Source: a virus
Strand: one strand, 5' to 3'
Virus record (IMG/VR): IMGVR_UViG_3300032561_002127
Span: 1-37,596 of that record
Length of the DNA stretch: 37,596 nt
The notes beneath the pieces are model-generated. The model did not search any database, was not told the origin of the DNA, and saw only the letters and a program-made list of their open reading frames with translations. Within the stretch, counting starts at the first letter, position 1. Every line of letters begins with the position of its first letter. The position numbers were made by a program, and so were the translations under genes. This document shows positions 14,476 to 22,603 of the stretch, piece after piece.

Positions 14476-14976
14476 ATGGCGCACAAGCCCGAGGTCAAGG
14501 CCGCCGTGCGCGACTCCTATGTGAGGGACAAGCTCCCCCTGGAGCAGGCATCCCAGCAGCATGGCATCCCCTTCGCCACGGCGAGAAAGTGGAAGGCCGC
14601 CGCCGAGGCCGGTGGCGATGATTGGGACAGGTCGCGCGCCGCCCATTCGCTCACCCATGCCGGCATCGGCACCATCGTGCAAATGGTTCTGGCCGATTAT
14701 CTGGCGCTGCATCAGGCCACGGTCGAGAACCTGAAGGCGGAGACCAATGTCCCGGCGCTGGCCCGCGCCGAAGCTCTGTCGCGCCTGGCCGATGCCTTCG
14801 CCAAGACCATGTCGGCCTCGGCCAAGGCGGCGCCCGAGCTGGGACGCTTCGCCGTGGCCACCGAACTGCTGCAAGATCTGGCGATGTTTGTGCGTGATCG
14901 GTTCCCCGGTCACGCCGCCGCCCTGGCCGAGATCCTGGAGCCGTTCGCGCTCGCCACCGCCCGCAAGTACGGCTGA
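14476..14976 (+). CDS. Small terminase subunit (DUF1804, Mu gp27-like)
   Basis: This 166-residue protein resembles DUF1804. An N-terminal helix-turn-helix ('VKAAVRDSYVRDKLPLEQAS' then 'GIPFATARKWKAAAEAGGDD') recognises DNA, and a long helical region would mediate oligomerisation. It lies immediately before the large terminase, as in Mu. It would recognise phage DNA near the left end and feed it to the motor for headful packaging. The start is two bases after the previous stop. Confidence 0.9.
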   Translation: MAHKPEVKAAVRDSYVRDKLPLEQASQQHGIPFATARKWKAAAEAGGDDWDRSRAAHSLTHAGIGTIVQMVLADYLALHQATVENLKAETNVPALARAEALSRLADAFAKTMSASAKAAPELGRFAVATELLQDLAMFVRDRFPGHAAALAEILEPFALATARKYG

Positions 14977-14980
14977 TCCC

Positions 14981-16606
14981 ATGGCTGCGGCCAAACCCGC
15001 CTCCCAGGCCGACTTCCTGCGGACGATGGCCGAACTGGCCGGCGACCTCAAAGCCTATATCGAGGCCGAGGTTGACGGATTCTCCATCGATCCCGTCGCC
15101 TCGGCCGAGCGGCGCCAGCAGGCCGAGGCCGATTTCGCCTTCTTCTGCCGCACCTATTTTCCCCATTACGTCTCGACCGAGGCCAGCGTTTTCCACCGCT
15201 TCCTGTTCAAGCGGCTACCCGAGGCCGTCGATGCGGCCGATGGCGCCCGCGAGTCCATCGCGGCACCGCGCGGCAATGCCAAGACCACCTATGGCCAGAT
15301 CTTCCACCTGTGGTGCGACCTGACCGACCGCAAGCATTTCATGTGCCTGATGTCGGACAGTTTCGACCAGGCCGCCGAAATGCTGGAGGGCATCAAGGCC
15401 GAACTGGAGGTCAACCCGCGTCTGGCCGCCGATTATCCCGACCGGGTCGGCAAGGGCCGCGCCTGGAAGGTCGGCGTGATCGTCACCAATAGTGGCCACA
15501 AGATCCAGGCCTTCGGCTCGGGCAAGCGGCTGCGCGGCGTGCGTCATGGTGCCCGCCGACCCGATATGGTCTGGCTCGACGACATCGAGAATGACGAGAA
15601 CGTCCGGTCGCCGGAACAGCGCGACAAGCTGGAATCGTGGATCGACAAGGCGGTCGATCCGCTGGGGCCGCCCGATGGCTCCATGGACATCTTCTATGTC
15701 GGCACCATCCTGCATTACGACGCGGTGCTGGCGCGCAAGCTCAACAACCCCATGTGGCAGGCGACCCGGTTCAAGGCGGTGATCCGCTGGCCCGACCGCA
15801 TGGACCTGTGGGACCGCTGGGAAGAGGTGATGCGCAACGATGGCAAGGCGACGGCCGATGCCTTCCACGCCCTGCATCAGTCCGAGATGGAGACCGGAGC
15901 CGAGGTGTTGTGGCCGGCGGTGCAGCCGTTCAAGCGCTTGATGGAGATCCGCGTCCGGGTCGGCCGCGCCGCGTTCGATTCCGAGTACATGAACGATCCC
16001 ATTTCCGACGCCGACGCCATGTTCGCCAAGGTGACCTTCTGGGTCGACCGCCTGCGCCATTGGGTGTTCTTCGGGGTCTGCGACCCCAGCTTGGGCAAGA
16101 AGTCCCGGCGCAACGATCCCTCGGCCGTCCTGGTGGGTGGCCTCAATCGCGAGACCGGTGTGCTGGACGTGGTCGAGGCGGCGATCCGCCGCCGCCTGCC
16201 GGACAAGATCATCTCGGACATCATCGCCCTGCATCAGGAATACCACTGCCTGCGCTGGGGCATTGAGAGCGTCCAGTTCCAGGAATTCTTCCGCACCGAA
16301 CTGGTCCGGCGCTCGGCCATCATGGGGTGCCCGGTGCCGGCGGTCCCGATCCTCAACAGCGACGACAAGGAGCTGCGCATCGAAAGCCTGCAGCCGCACG
16401 TCGCCAATGGGCTGATCCGCTTCAATCCCAACCACGCCACCCTGTTGGAGCAATTAAGGCATTGGCCGCATGCCGACCACGACGACGGCCCCGATGCGCT
16501 GGAAATGCTCTGGCGCATCGTCCGGTCCGCCGGGGGTACGTCGGGCGCCCGCACCGGCGGCATTCGCTCCGCAGGGGGCAGATACAGCGATTTCATCGGA
16601 GGCTGA
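14981..16606 (+). CDS. Large terminase subunit (Mu gp28-like)
   Basis: This 541-residue packaging motor has an N-terminal ATPase with a Walker A variant at residues 95-103 ('APRGNAKTT') and Walker B at 197-201 ('VWLDD', followed by IE). A C-terminal RNase H-like nuclease follows, with acidic residues in 'GVCDPSLG' and 'HDDGPDALEM'. It packages DNA into the prohead and cuts it after headful filling. The ATG at 14981 is 5 bases after the small-subunit stop. A longer open frame back to 14747 overlaps that gene and is rejected. Confidence 0.95.
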   Translation: MAAAKPASQADFLRTMAELAGDLKAYIEAEVDGFSIDPVASAERRQQAEADFAFFCRTYFPHYVSTEASVFHRFLFKRLPEAVDAADGARESIAAPRGNAKTTYGQIFHLWCDLTDRKHFMCLMSDSFDQAAEMLEGIKAELEVNPRLAADYPDRVGKGRAWKVGVIVTNSGHKIQAFGSGKRLRGVRHGARRPDMVWLDDIENDENVRSPEQRDKLESWIDKAVDPLGPPDGSMDIFYVGTILHYDAVLARKLNNPMWQATRFKAVIRWPDRMDLWDRWEEVMRNDGKATADAFHALHQSEMETGAEVLWPAVQPFKRLMEIRVRVGRAAFDSEYMNDPISDADAMFAKVTFWVDRLRHWVFFGVCDPSLGKKSRRNDPSAVLVGGLNRETGVLDVVEAAIRRRLPDKIISDIIALHQEYHCLRWGIESVQFQEFFRTELVRRSAIMGCPVPAVPILNSDDKELRIESLQPHVANGLIRFNPNHATLLEQLRHWPHADHDDGPDALEMLWRIVRSAGGTSGARTGGIRSAGGRYSDFIGG

Positions 16607-16609
16607 GCT

Positions 16610-18181
16610 TTGAGCGAAGACACCACTGGGCCACAGATGGGCAAGGTTCCACCCGCTCTGAGGCGCGAGGTCGCCGGCGCCGACCGCGACATCTTCCACC
16701 TGTTGTTCGCCCACACCATGCGTCCCCAGGACGAGATCCTGTTGACGCGCGGAGGCGGTCGCGGCCTCAAGATCTATGACGAGATCGCCCGCGATCCGCT
16801 GGTGGGGGCACTGCTGCGCAAGCGTTATGCGGCGGTGGTGGCGCGCACATGGGTGATTACGCCAGGGGGCACCGCGCGGGTTGACCGCAAGGCGGCCCAA
16901 CTGGTCGAGCGAGTGCTGAAGGGTGAGTGGGGCTTTCGGTACGACCGCATCTGCACCGAGCAGATGGATGCCACCCTCAAGGGCTATTCGGTGGGCGAGA
17001 CCATCTGGACGGTCTGCCCGGACAATTTCATCGTGCCGGCCGATGTCAAGCCCAAGGACCAGCGGCGCTTCGTGTTCGATGACGAGCAGCTGCTGCGGAT
17101 TCTGACCTTCGAGAACATGCTCCAAGGCGAGGAACTACCGCCGCGCAAGTTCCTGGTCCACCATTTCGGCGATAAGACCGGCGATCCCTATGGCCTCGGC
17201 CTCGGCAACACCCTGTTCTGGCCTTGCTTCTTCAAGCGCCAGGGCATCTCGTTCTGGCTGGCCTTCGCCGAGAAGTTCGGGTCTCCCACCGTGGTCGGCG
17301 AGTACCCCGAGGGGATGCTCGACAACGAACAGGACAAGCTGCTGAACGTGCTGGCCGGTATCGCCCAGCGGTCCGCCCTGGTGGTTCCCAACGGCACCAT
17401 CGTCAAACTGCTGGAGGCGACGCGGTCCGGTAACGTCAACACCTACGAAGATCTCTGCCGCTACATGGACGAGATGATCACGCTGGCCATCCTCGGCGAG
17501 ACGTTGACCTCCTCGATCCGGGGAGGCGGGTCGCGCGCCGCCTCGGAGACCCACAATGTGGTCCGCGAGGAGCTGGCCGATTCCGACTCCGATGTGCTCT
17601 GCGCCGGCCATACCGAGCAGTTGGTGGAGTGGATCGTCGCGCTGAATTACCCCGAGGCCCGGCGCCCGGTGCTGACACGGCCCCGCATGGCGCGCGAGGA
17701 AGAGGAGGCGGTGCGCGACCAGAAGAAGATCCAGGCCCGCCAGTTGGCCCTCACCTTCATCACCAGCGCTCGCCAGGCCGGCTGGGTTCCGGCCGATCCC
17801 ACCGCCGACATCATGCCGCAATGGAAGGGCGACTGGATCTATGTGGGGACGGCCAGCGGCCCGGCGCCGTTGGCGGTGGCCGTGGCGCCGCAGACCGAGC
17901 AGTCGGATAGCGAATTCGGCCAGGCGGAGCTGGGCGACACCACTCCACGCGATGGCGCCGACGATCTGTCCGATCAATTGGCTCAGGCGGCGATGCCGGC
18001 CATGGCTGATTTGATCGGTCAGATTCACAGCCTAATCAATTCCGCTACCAGCCTTGACGGGTTGGCGGCCGACCTGGTCCGGCTCTACCCCAAGATTGAT
18101 GACCGTGATCTGGCGTTGGCGATGTCGCAGGCGCTCCAGGTCGCGGAGTTGACCGGCCGATCCGAGATGGTCCATGGCTGA
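16610..18181 (+). CDS. Portal protein (DUF935, Mu gp29-like)
   Basis: This 523-residue protein matches DUF935 portal proteins of Mu-like phages. Visible family features are 'IARDPLVGALLRKRYAAVVA', a central 'HFGDKTGDPYGLGLGNTLFW' segment, and the clip/stem region around 'FAEKFGSPTVVGEYPEGM'. It forms the ring through which DNA enters and leaves the head. Translation likely starts at TTG 16610, after a GGAGG motif. It overlaps the head morphogenesis gene by 8 bases. Confidence 0.94.
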   Translation: MSEDTTGPQMGKVPPALRREVAGADRDIFHLLFAHTMRPQDEILLTRGGGRGLKIYDEIARDPLVGALLRKRYAAVVARTWVITPGGTARVDRKAAQLVERVLKGEWGFRYDRICTEQMDATLKGYSVGETIWTVCPDNFIVPADVKPKDQRRFVFDDEQLLRILTFENMLQGEELPPRKFLVHHFGDKTGDPYGLGLGNTLFWPCFFKRQGISFWLAFAEKFGSPTVVGEYPEGMLDNEQDKLLNVLAGIAQRSALVVPNGTIVKLLEATRSGNVNTYEDLCRYMDEMITLAILGETLTSSIRGGGSRAASETHNVVREELADSDSDVLCAGHTEQLVEWIVALNYPEARRPVLTRPRMAREEEEAVRDQKKIQARQLALTFITSARQAGWVPADPTADIMPQWKGDWIYVGTASGPAPLAVAVAPQTEQSDSEFGQAELGDTTPRDGADDLSDQLAQAAMPAMADLIGQIHSLINSATSLDGLAADLVRLYPKIDDRDLALAMSQALQVAELTGRSEMVHG

Positions 18182-19445
18182 TGCCGGCTTCGCGCTGCCG
18201 TTTCAGGAGGCCATCGACTTCCTGCGCGGTAAGCTCGACGTGCCCACCGCCTCGTGGACGGATATCCGCGAGGCCATGCATGCGCGGGCCTTCGTGGTGG
18301 CCGGCGCCATCAAATCCCAACTGATCGCCGACTTCCACGCGGCCATTAACGCCGCCATCGCCGAGGGACGCACCCTGGCGCAGTTCCGCCAGGACTTCGA
18401 CCGCATCGTCGCCGCCCATGGCTGGGACTATAACGGCTCGCGCAATTGGCGCTCGGCGGTCATCTACAACACCAACATGCGCATGGCGGTGGCGGCGGGA
18501 CGGTGGGCACAGGGCCTGCGCCTGGCGGCGGACGGCACCAAGGTCTATATCCGCTATACCGCCGTCCTCGACAGCCGCACCCGGCCGGCGCACCGGGAAT
18601 GGCACGGTGTGATCCTGCCGATGGATCACCCGTTCTGGGACACCCACTTTCCGCCGAATGGCTGGAACTGCCGCTGCTCGATCCAGTTCCTCACCGATCA
18701 CGACCTGGCGCGCTGGGGCTGGACGGTGACTTCGGCCGAGGATATCCCGGCCATCCTGTGGGAACAGCGTCCCTTGCAGACTCCCGATGGCACCGAGACG
18801 GTGAGCGTGCCCGAGGGCGTCGACACCGGATTCGGCTACAATGTCGGCAAGGCGGCCTGGGGACGCGGCGCCGACCGGGTGGCCATCGAAAAGCATGGCT
18901 CATGGACGGAGCTTGACGTGCCGGCAGGCTTGCGTCAGGTGGCAGAGCCTCTCGATCCCGTCGCGACGACGGTGACGGAAGGGCCGCGCGCCCCGGCCAT
19001 TCCCCCGGCGCCGACACTGCCGGGGATGCCGCCTGCGCCGGTGGTTGATCCTGATCGGCTTCGCGAATTGCTGCGACTGGCCATCGGCGGCGATGACGTC
19101 ACCTTTACCGATCCGTCCGGCGAGACCGTGTCGGTCTCGCAAGCCATCGTTGATCACATGCTGGAAAAACCCGGCCGCCAGGATGGCCGTGAAGCGTTTT
19201 TCCCGTTCATCCCGGATCTGGTCACCGACCCCCAGGAAATTTGGATCGGGTTCGCCGCATCCGACGAATCGGGACGAGTATCCTTGCGGCGCCGCTATGT
19301 GCAGTACCTGCAATTGGGCAAGGACCGGGTACTTGGCCTCGTCGCCGACGCCGATGGCAACCGCTGGAGCGGCCTGACCTTCTTGCGCGGCGGACAATCG
19401 GCGTTCGGCAATCTGCGTAGCGGGCTTCGCATCTACCGGAAATGA
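18174..19445 (+). CDS. Head morphogenesis protein (Mu gpF-like) fused to a PBECR2-like nuclease domain
   Basis: This 423-residue protein has an N-terminal SPP1 gp7/Mu F-type domain (about 40-185). Its signatures include 'YNTNMRMAVAAGRWAQ', 'DSRTRPAHREWHGVILP' and the family ending 'FPPNGWNCRCSIQF'. After a Pro-rich linker (about 260-295), a separate C-terminal domain (about 335-423) carries 'FFPFIPDLVTDPQEIWIGFA', 'RRRYVQYLQ' and a final 'FGNLRSGLRIYRK'. That pattern resembles the PBECR2 branch of barnase/EndoU/colicin-like phage nucleases. Such fusions are thought to place a toxin or processing domain inside the head. The fold of the C-terminal part is recalled, not searched. Confidence 0.9.
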   Translation: MADAGFALPFQEAIDFLRGKLDVPTASWTDIREAMHARAFVVAGAIKSQLIADFHAAINAAIAEGRTLAQFRQDFDRIVAAHGWDYNGSRNWRSAVIYNTNMRMAVAAGRWAQGLRLAADGTKVYIRYTAVLDSRTRPAHREWHGVILPMDHPFWDTHFPPNGWNCRCSIQFLTDHDLARWGWTVTSAEDIPAILWEQRPLQTPDGTETVSVPEGVDTGFGYNVGKAAWGRGADRVAIEKHGSWTELDVPAGLRQVAEPLDPVATTVTEGPRAPAIPPAPTLPGMPPAPVVDPDRLRELLRLAIGGDDVTFTDPSGETVSVSQAIVDHMLEKPGRQDGREAFFPFIPDLVTDPQEIWIGFAASDESGRVSLRRRYVQYLQLGKDRVLGLVADADGNRWSGLTFLRGGQSAFGNLRSGLRIYRK

Positions 19446-19873
19446 TGAGGATGTGACTATGGTCAGCGCCCCGGCCACGTCGCCCACCGGCTGGAATTGA
19501 GGGGCGCCCCACCAGACGGCTGCAAGGGCCAGTATAGCACCGCCGGGCCAGCGGCGGAAGGGGCGCCGGGAAACCGCCCTGGCAGCCCAGGGATGCCTCG
19601 CATGGGGCGATGGCGCGGCCCACCCCGAACCCATGCGTTAGCCCCCCGTTAGCGGAGCAATCCGGGGCATGCATGAGGCAGGGCGGCCGAGGCTCTTGCG
19701 TCCGGGACCGGTAGCCGGCAGGATGGTGGGGCGCAACGGCCATCGGCCACAGCATCCCGGCGCGCCCCTCCCTCAACATCGACGACCGGCGAAGCGGAAG
19801 CTGTTCCGCGCGGCCCCCATCTCCTCACGACGCCAATATCGCCTCGACCCCCATGCCTGAGGAGACGAGGTCC
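19446..19873 (+). other. Long non-coding gap near the centre of the prophage
   Basis: These 428 bases are the only long gap in a genome whose genes otherwise overlap or abut. The first 55 bases hold a possible 13-codon reading frame (19459-19500). The middle is GC-rich with a 10-base palindrome GGGGCGCCCC (19501-19510), a 7-base direct repeat CGTTAGC (19636-19642 and 19647-19653) and several weak hairpins, but no convincing gene or T-tailed terminator. The right end carries the late-promoter dyad. In Mu the strong gyrase site lies at the genome centre just before gene I, the equivalent position. Confidence 0.6.
19789..19840 (+). promoter_or_regulatory. Candidate late promoter before the protease gene (PI-like), second dyad copy
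   Basis: The dyad GCGGAA-GCTG-TTCCGC lies at 19794-19809. It sits in a block that shares nearly every base with the copy at 11053-11090, including the following GCGGCCCCC and CTCCTC. A -10-like CAATAT occurs at 19834-19839. The dyad ends 64 bases before the protease GTG. Two copies with the same spacing, before the two gene blocks that Mu drives from C-dependent Plys and PI, support a shared activator site. Confidence 0.6.
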
Positions 19874-21016
19874 GTGCCAACAGCCGCGCCGAAGAAGATC
19901 GAGATCTTCCGCTCCGGGACGTTCACGACCCGGGCCGGGGAGGAGATCACCTTTACCGATGCCGATCTGGCAGCCGTGGCCACCGCTTATGATCCGGCGG
20001 TTCACGAGGCGCCCTTGGTGGCGGGCCATCCCAAGCATGACGATCCCGCCCAAGGTTGGGTCAAACGCCTTGAGTTCACCGATGGCCGGCTGTTGGCGGA
20101 GGTCGATCAGGTCAGCCCCGCCTTCTCGGCCGCCGTGGGGAAGGGCGAGTACAAGCACGTTTCGGCCGCCTTCTATCCCCCCGCGTCCAAGGCCAATCCC
20201 AAGCGTGGAGGCTACTATCTGCGCCATGTCGGCTGCCTGGGCGCCATGCCCCCCGCCGTTTCCGGCCTCAAGCCGCTTTCCTTCGCCGCCGGCGACGACG
20301 ATTTCGTCGAGTTCGGCCAGGGCGATCTGCCGCTCGGGTCGGTCCTGAGGACCTTGCGCGAGTTCTTCATCGCCAAGTTCGGCCTCGCCGATGCCGACCA
20401 GGCGCTCCCCAGCTACATCGTCTCGTGGGCGGAAGACGACGACCGCGAGCCGGACGGCGATGATTCCGTCGCCACCGCTTCTCCCGCTTTTTCCCAAGAC
20501 CCGAAAGGAACCGTGATGGCCGATAAAGCCACCGACCAGGACGTGGATGCGCGCCTCCGCGATATCGAAGCCCGTGAGGCCAAGCTCAAGGAGCGGGAGG
20601 TCACCTTCTCCCAACAGGAGCGCGCGCAAGGACGGCGCGACAATGAGATGTTTCTCGACGGCCTGGTCAAGCTGGGCAAGTTCCTGCCGGCTCAGAAGGA
20701 CAACACCCTGGCCTTCATGGAAAGCCTTGCCGACCAGACCCAAGTGATCGAGTTCGCCGAGAGTGACGGCAAGAAAGCCCAGGTCAAGCCGCTCGATGCC
20801 TATAAGCGTCAGCTCGCCGCCGCGCCGAAGATGGTGGAGTTCGGCGAATTGGCGCCCGGCGATGGCGTCAGCACCGCCTCCATCGAGTTCTCGGCCCCTC
20901 CCGGCGCCATCGTCGATCCCGAGCGCCTGCGGCTCCACGGTCAGGCGCTCCAGTATCAGCGCCAGCACCCCGACACGACCTACATCAACGCCGTCAAGGC
21001 CGTAAACAAGGAGTAA
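19874..21016 (+). CDS. I: Prohead protease with scaffold domain (Mu gpI-like)
   Basis: This 380-residue protein matches the Mu I family: an N-terminal serine-type prohead protease followed by a scaffold. The N-terminal region has 'FRSGTFTTRAGEEITFTDAD', 'EAPLVAGHPKHDDPAQGWVK' (probable catalytic His region) and 'YKHVSAAFYPPASKANPKRG' (probable Ser region). The last 165 residues are charged and helical. GTG 19874 is chosen because GGAGACGAGG precedes it; the in-frame ATG at 19853 has no ribosome-binding site. The protein would guide capsid assembly and then be degraded. Confidence 0.92.
   Translation: MPTAAPKKIEIFRSGTFTTRAGEEITFTDADLAAVATAYDPAVHEAPLVAGHPKHDDPAQGWVKRLEFTDGRLLAEVDQVSPAFSAAVGKGEYKHVSAAFYPPASKANPKRGGYYLRHVGCLGAMPPAVSGLKPLSFAAGDDDFVEFGQGDLPLGSVLRTLREFFIAKFGLADADQALPSYIVSWAEDDDREPDGDDSVATASPAFSQDPKGTVMADKATDQDVDARLRDIEAREAKLKEREVTFSQQERAQGRRDNEMFLDGLVKLGKFLPAQKDNTLAFMESLADQTQVIEFAESDGKKAQVKPLDAYKRQLAAAPKMVEFGELAPGDGVSTASIEFSAPPGAIVDPERLRLHGQALQYQRQHPDTTYINAVKAVNKE
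20516..21016 (+). CDS. Z: Internal in-frame scaffold protein (Mu Z-like)
   Basis: Inside the protease gene, in the same frame, an ATG at 20516 follows GAAAGGAACCGTG, a good ribosome-binding site. Translation from there gives a 166-residue scaffold starting 'MADKATDQDVDARLRDIEAR', with a strongly charged coiled coil. Mu makes its scaffold Z in just this way from within I. The protease-scaffold fusion and free scaffold would share C-terminal capsid-binding residues. Confidence 0.72.
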   Translation: MADKATDQDVDARLRDIEAREAKLKEREVTFSQQERAQGRRDNEMFLDGLVKLGKFLPAQKDNTLAFMESLADQTQVIEFAESDGKKAQVKPLDAYKRQLAAAPKMVEFGELAPGDGVSTASIEFSAPPGAIVDPERLRLHGQALQYQRQHPDTTYINAVKAVNKE

Positions 21017-21020
21017 TGCC

Positions 21021-21437
21021 GTGAGCAAGACCGGCAATAGCCTGCTCTCGCTGACCGCCGTCGCCGGTGGCGTCATCGGGGCCAATCGTTGCGTCGGCTT
21101 CGACGACAATCAGGCCAGCGCTCAGGGCCAGAAGGTCAAGGGCGTCGCGGAATATGCCGCCTCGGCGGCCGGCCAGAATATCGCGGTGACCACCAAGGGC
21201 ACCGCCATCATCGAGTCCGGCGCCGCCTTCAACGTCGGCGATCCGATCATCTCCGACAACCAGGGCCGCGCCATCGTCGGTTCGGCCTTGGCCATCGCCG
21301 CCGGTGCCACCGGGGTGACCAGCACCGCCGCCAATGGTGGGGTGCTGACCGGCTCGGGCACTCCCGACTTCCTGGTCGGATATGCCCTGCAGGCGGCATC
21401 CGCCGCTGGGGCGTTCGTCGAAATCCTGCTGAAGTAA
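21021..21437 (+). CDS. Capsid decoration/cement protein (DUF2190 family)
   Basis: This 138-residue Gly/Ala-rich beta protein matches DUF2190 ('CVGFDDNQASAQGQKVKGVA', 'VTTKGTAIIESGAAFNVGDP', ending 'VEILLK'). Members bind the outside of HK97-fold capsids. It starts with GTG 5 bases after the scaffold stop and directly precedes the major capsid gene, the usual order. Confidence 0.87.
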   Translation: MSKTGNSLLSLTAVAGGVIGANRCVGFDDNQASAQGQKVKGVAEYAASAAGQNIAVTTKGTAIIESGAAFNVGDPIISDNQGRAIVGSALAIAAGATGVTSTAANGGVLTGSGTPDFLVGYALQAASAAGAFVEILLK

Positions 21438-21450
21438 AGGGGCCATCCTC

Positions 21451-22380
21451 ATGACCATGAATGCAGCCCAGGTTCGGGTAATTGATCCGATCCTGACCAG
21501 CGTCGCGCTGGGCTATTCCAATTCCCAGTTCATCGGCGGCATCGTCTGCCCGCGCGTGCCGGTCACGATCTCCGGCGGCCAGGTGCTCCAGTTCGGCAAA
21601 GAGGCCTTCATGGCCGCCAACCTTCGCCGCGCCCCCGGCGCCCGCATGCACCGGATCGACCTCGGCTATCTCGGTGAGAAGTATGCGCTGTATCAGGACG
21701 CGGTCGAGGGCAAGGTGCCGTTCGAGTGGCTGCGCGACGCCGCCGTCATGCCGGGCATCGACCTCGGCACGCGGTGCGTCAACCTGACCATGCGCGTCGT
21801 CACCCTCGGCCTGGAGATCGAGCAGGCCAACCTGGTCACCAATGCCGCCGCCTATGACAGCAACCACACCGTGGCGCTGTCGGGCACCTCCAAATGGTCC
21901 GATTACGTCAACTCCAACCCGGTCGTCGACGTTGACGAGGCCCGCGAAGCCATCCGCTCTTCCGTGGGCATCTATCCCGACACCCTGACCCTGGGGCCGA
22001 AGGTCTTCAACACCCTCAAGAACCATCCCAAGATCAAGGATCAGTTCAAATTCACCAGCGCCGACAGCATCACCGAAGTGATGCTGGCCAAGTACTTCAA
22101 CGTGGACCGGGTGGTGGTCGGCCGCGCAGTCTGCGCCGACGACCAGGGCAATATGAGCGATGTCTGGGGCAGTATCGCCCTGTTGTCGTTCTCGCCCCAG
22201 ACCCCGGGCGGCATGGAAGAGCCGAGTTTCGCCTACACCTACACCATGGACGGCAACCCCCATGTGGAACAGCCCTATGTGGAGCGCGAGATCCGCTCGT
22301 GGCTGTATCCCACGGTCTACGAGCGGGCGCCGGTGATCACCTGCGCCCAGGCCGGGTTCCTGATCCAGACTCCGATCTAA
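21451..22380 (+). CDS. Major capsid protein
   Basis: This 309-residue protein has the size and place of the major head protein, between the decoration protein and head-completion genes. It begins with a short N-terminal arm and 'PILTSVALGYSNSQFIGGIV'. It includes a conserved 'DEAREAIRSSVGIYPDTLTL' segment and ends with a 'YTMDGNPHVEQPYVEREIRS' domain. These fit HK97-fold capsid proteins of Mu-like siphoviruses rather than Mu T itself. An AAAGGGGCC-type site precedes the ATG. Confidence 0.88.
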   Translation: MTMNAAQVRVIDPILTSVALGYSNSQFIGGIVCPRVPVTISGGQVLQFGKEAFMAANLRRAPGARMHRIDLGYLGEKYALYQDAVEGKVPFEWLRDAAVMPGIDLGTRCVNLTMRVVTLGLEIEQANLVTNAAAYDSNHTVALSGTSKWSDYVNSNPVVDVDEAREAIRSSVGIYPDTLTLGPKVFNTLKNHPKIKDQFKFTSADSITEVMLAKYFNVDRVVVGRAVCADDQGNMSDVWGSIALLSFSPQTPGGMEEPSFAYTYTMDGNPHVEQPYVEREIRSWLYPTVYERAPVITCAQAGFLIQTPI

Positions 22381-22393
22381 GGGGGGCATTCCC

Positions 22394-22600
22394 ATGGCCA
22401 AGAAACCCACCAAGGGCGATCAGACCACCCGCCCGTACAAGGTGCTGAAGCGTCTCCGGCACGACGGCGAGGATTACACCGCCGACGACCTGGTGGCGCT
22501 CACCGAGGGCGTCGCCGCCGATCTGGCTCGGTTGGGCATTGTCGGCCGCGACCCCGTGGCGGATGCCCCAATTGATCCTGCCGGCGCCAACGGGGCCTAA
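22394..22600 (+). CDS. Small head-region protein, 68 residues
   Basis: This 68-residue protein follows the capsid gene by 13 bases, with AGGGGGG before its ATG. It has a short beta segment ('YKVLKRLRHDGEDYTADDLV') and a helix ('LTEGVAADLARLGIV'). The pattern recalls small phage proteins found between capsid and DUF1320 genes, possibly involved in head completion. The family is not assigned. Confidence 0.78.
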   Translation: MAKKPTKGDQTTRPYKVLKRLRHDGEDYTADDLVALTEGVAADLARLGIVGRDPVADAPIDPAGANGA

Positions 22601-22603
22601 GCA

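Noticed and set aside
19459-19500. Possible 13-codon peptide at the start of the central gap
   Set aside because: A weak GAGGA motif precedes it, but it is too short to support as a gene; it could be a remnant of a longer coding sequence.
19222-19779. Minus-strand open frame across the central gap
   Set aside because: Extends into the head morphogenesis gene antisense, is Arg/Gly/Pro-rich and lacks a start signal, so the gap is left as non-coding.
19669-19860. + strand open frame of 63 codons inside the central gap
   Set aside because: It runs through the late-promoter dyad, has no ribosome-binding site and shows no protein-like composition.
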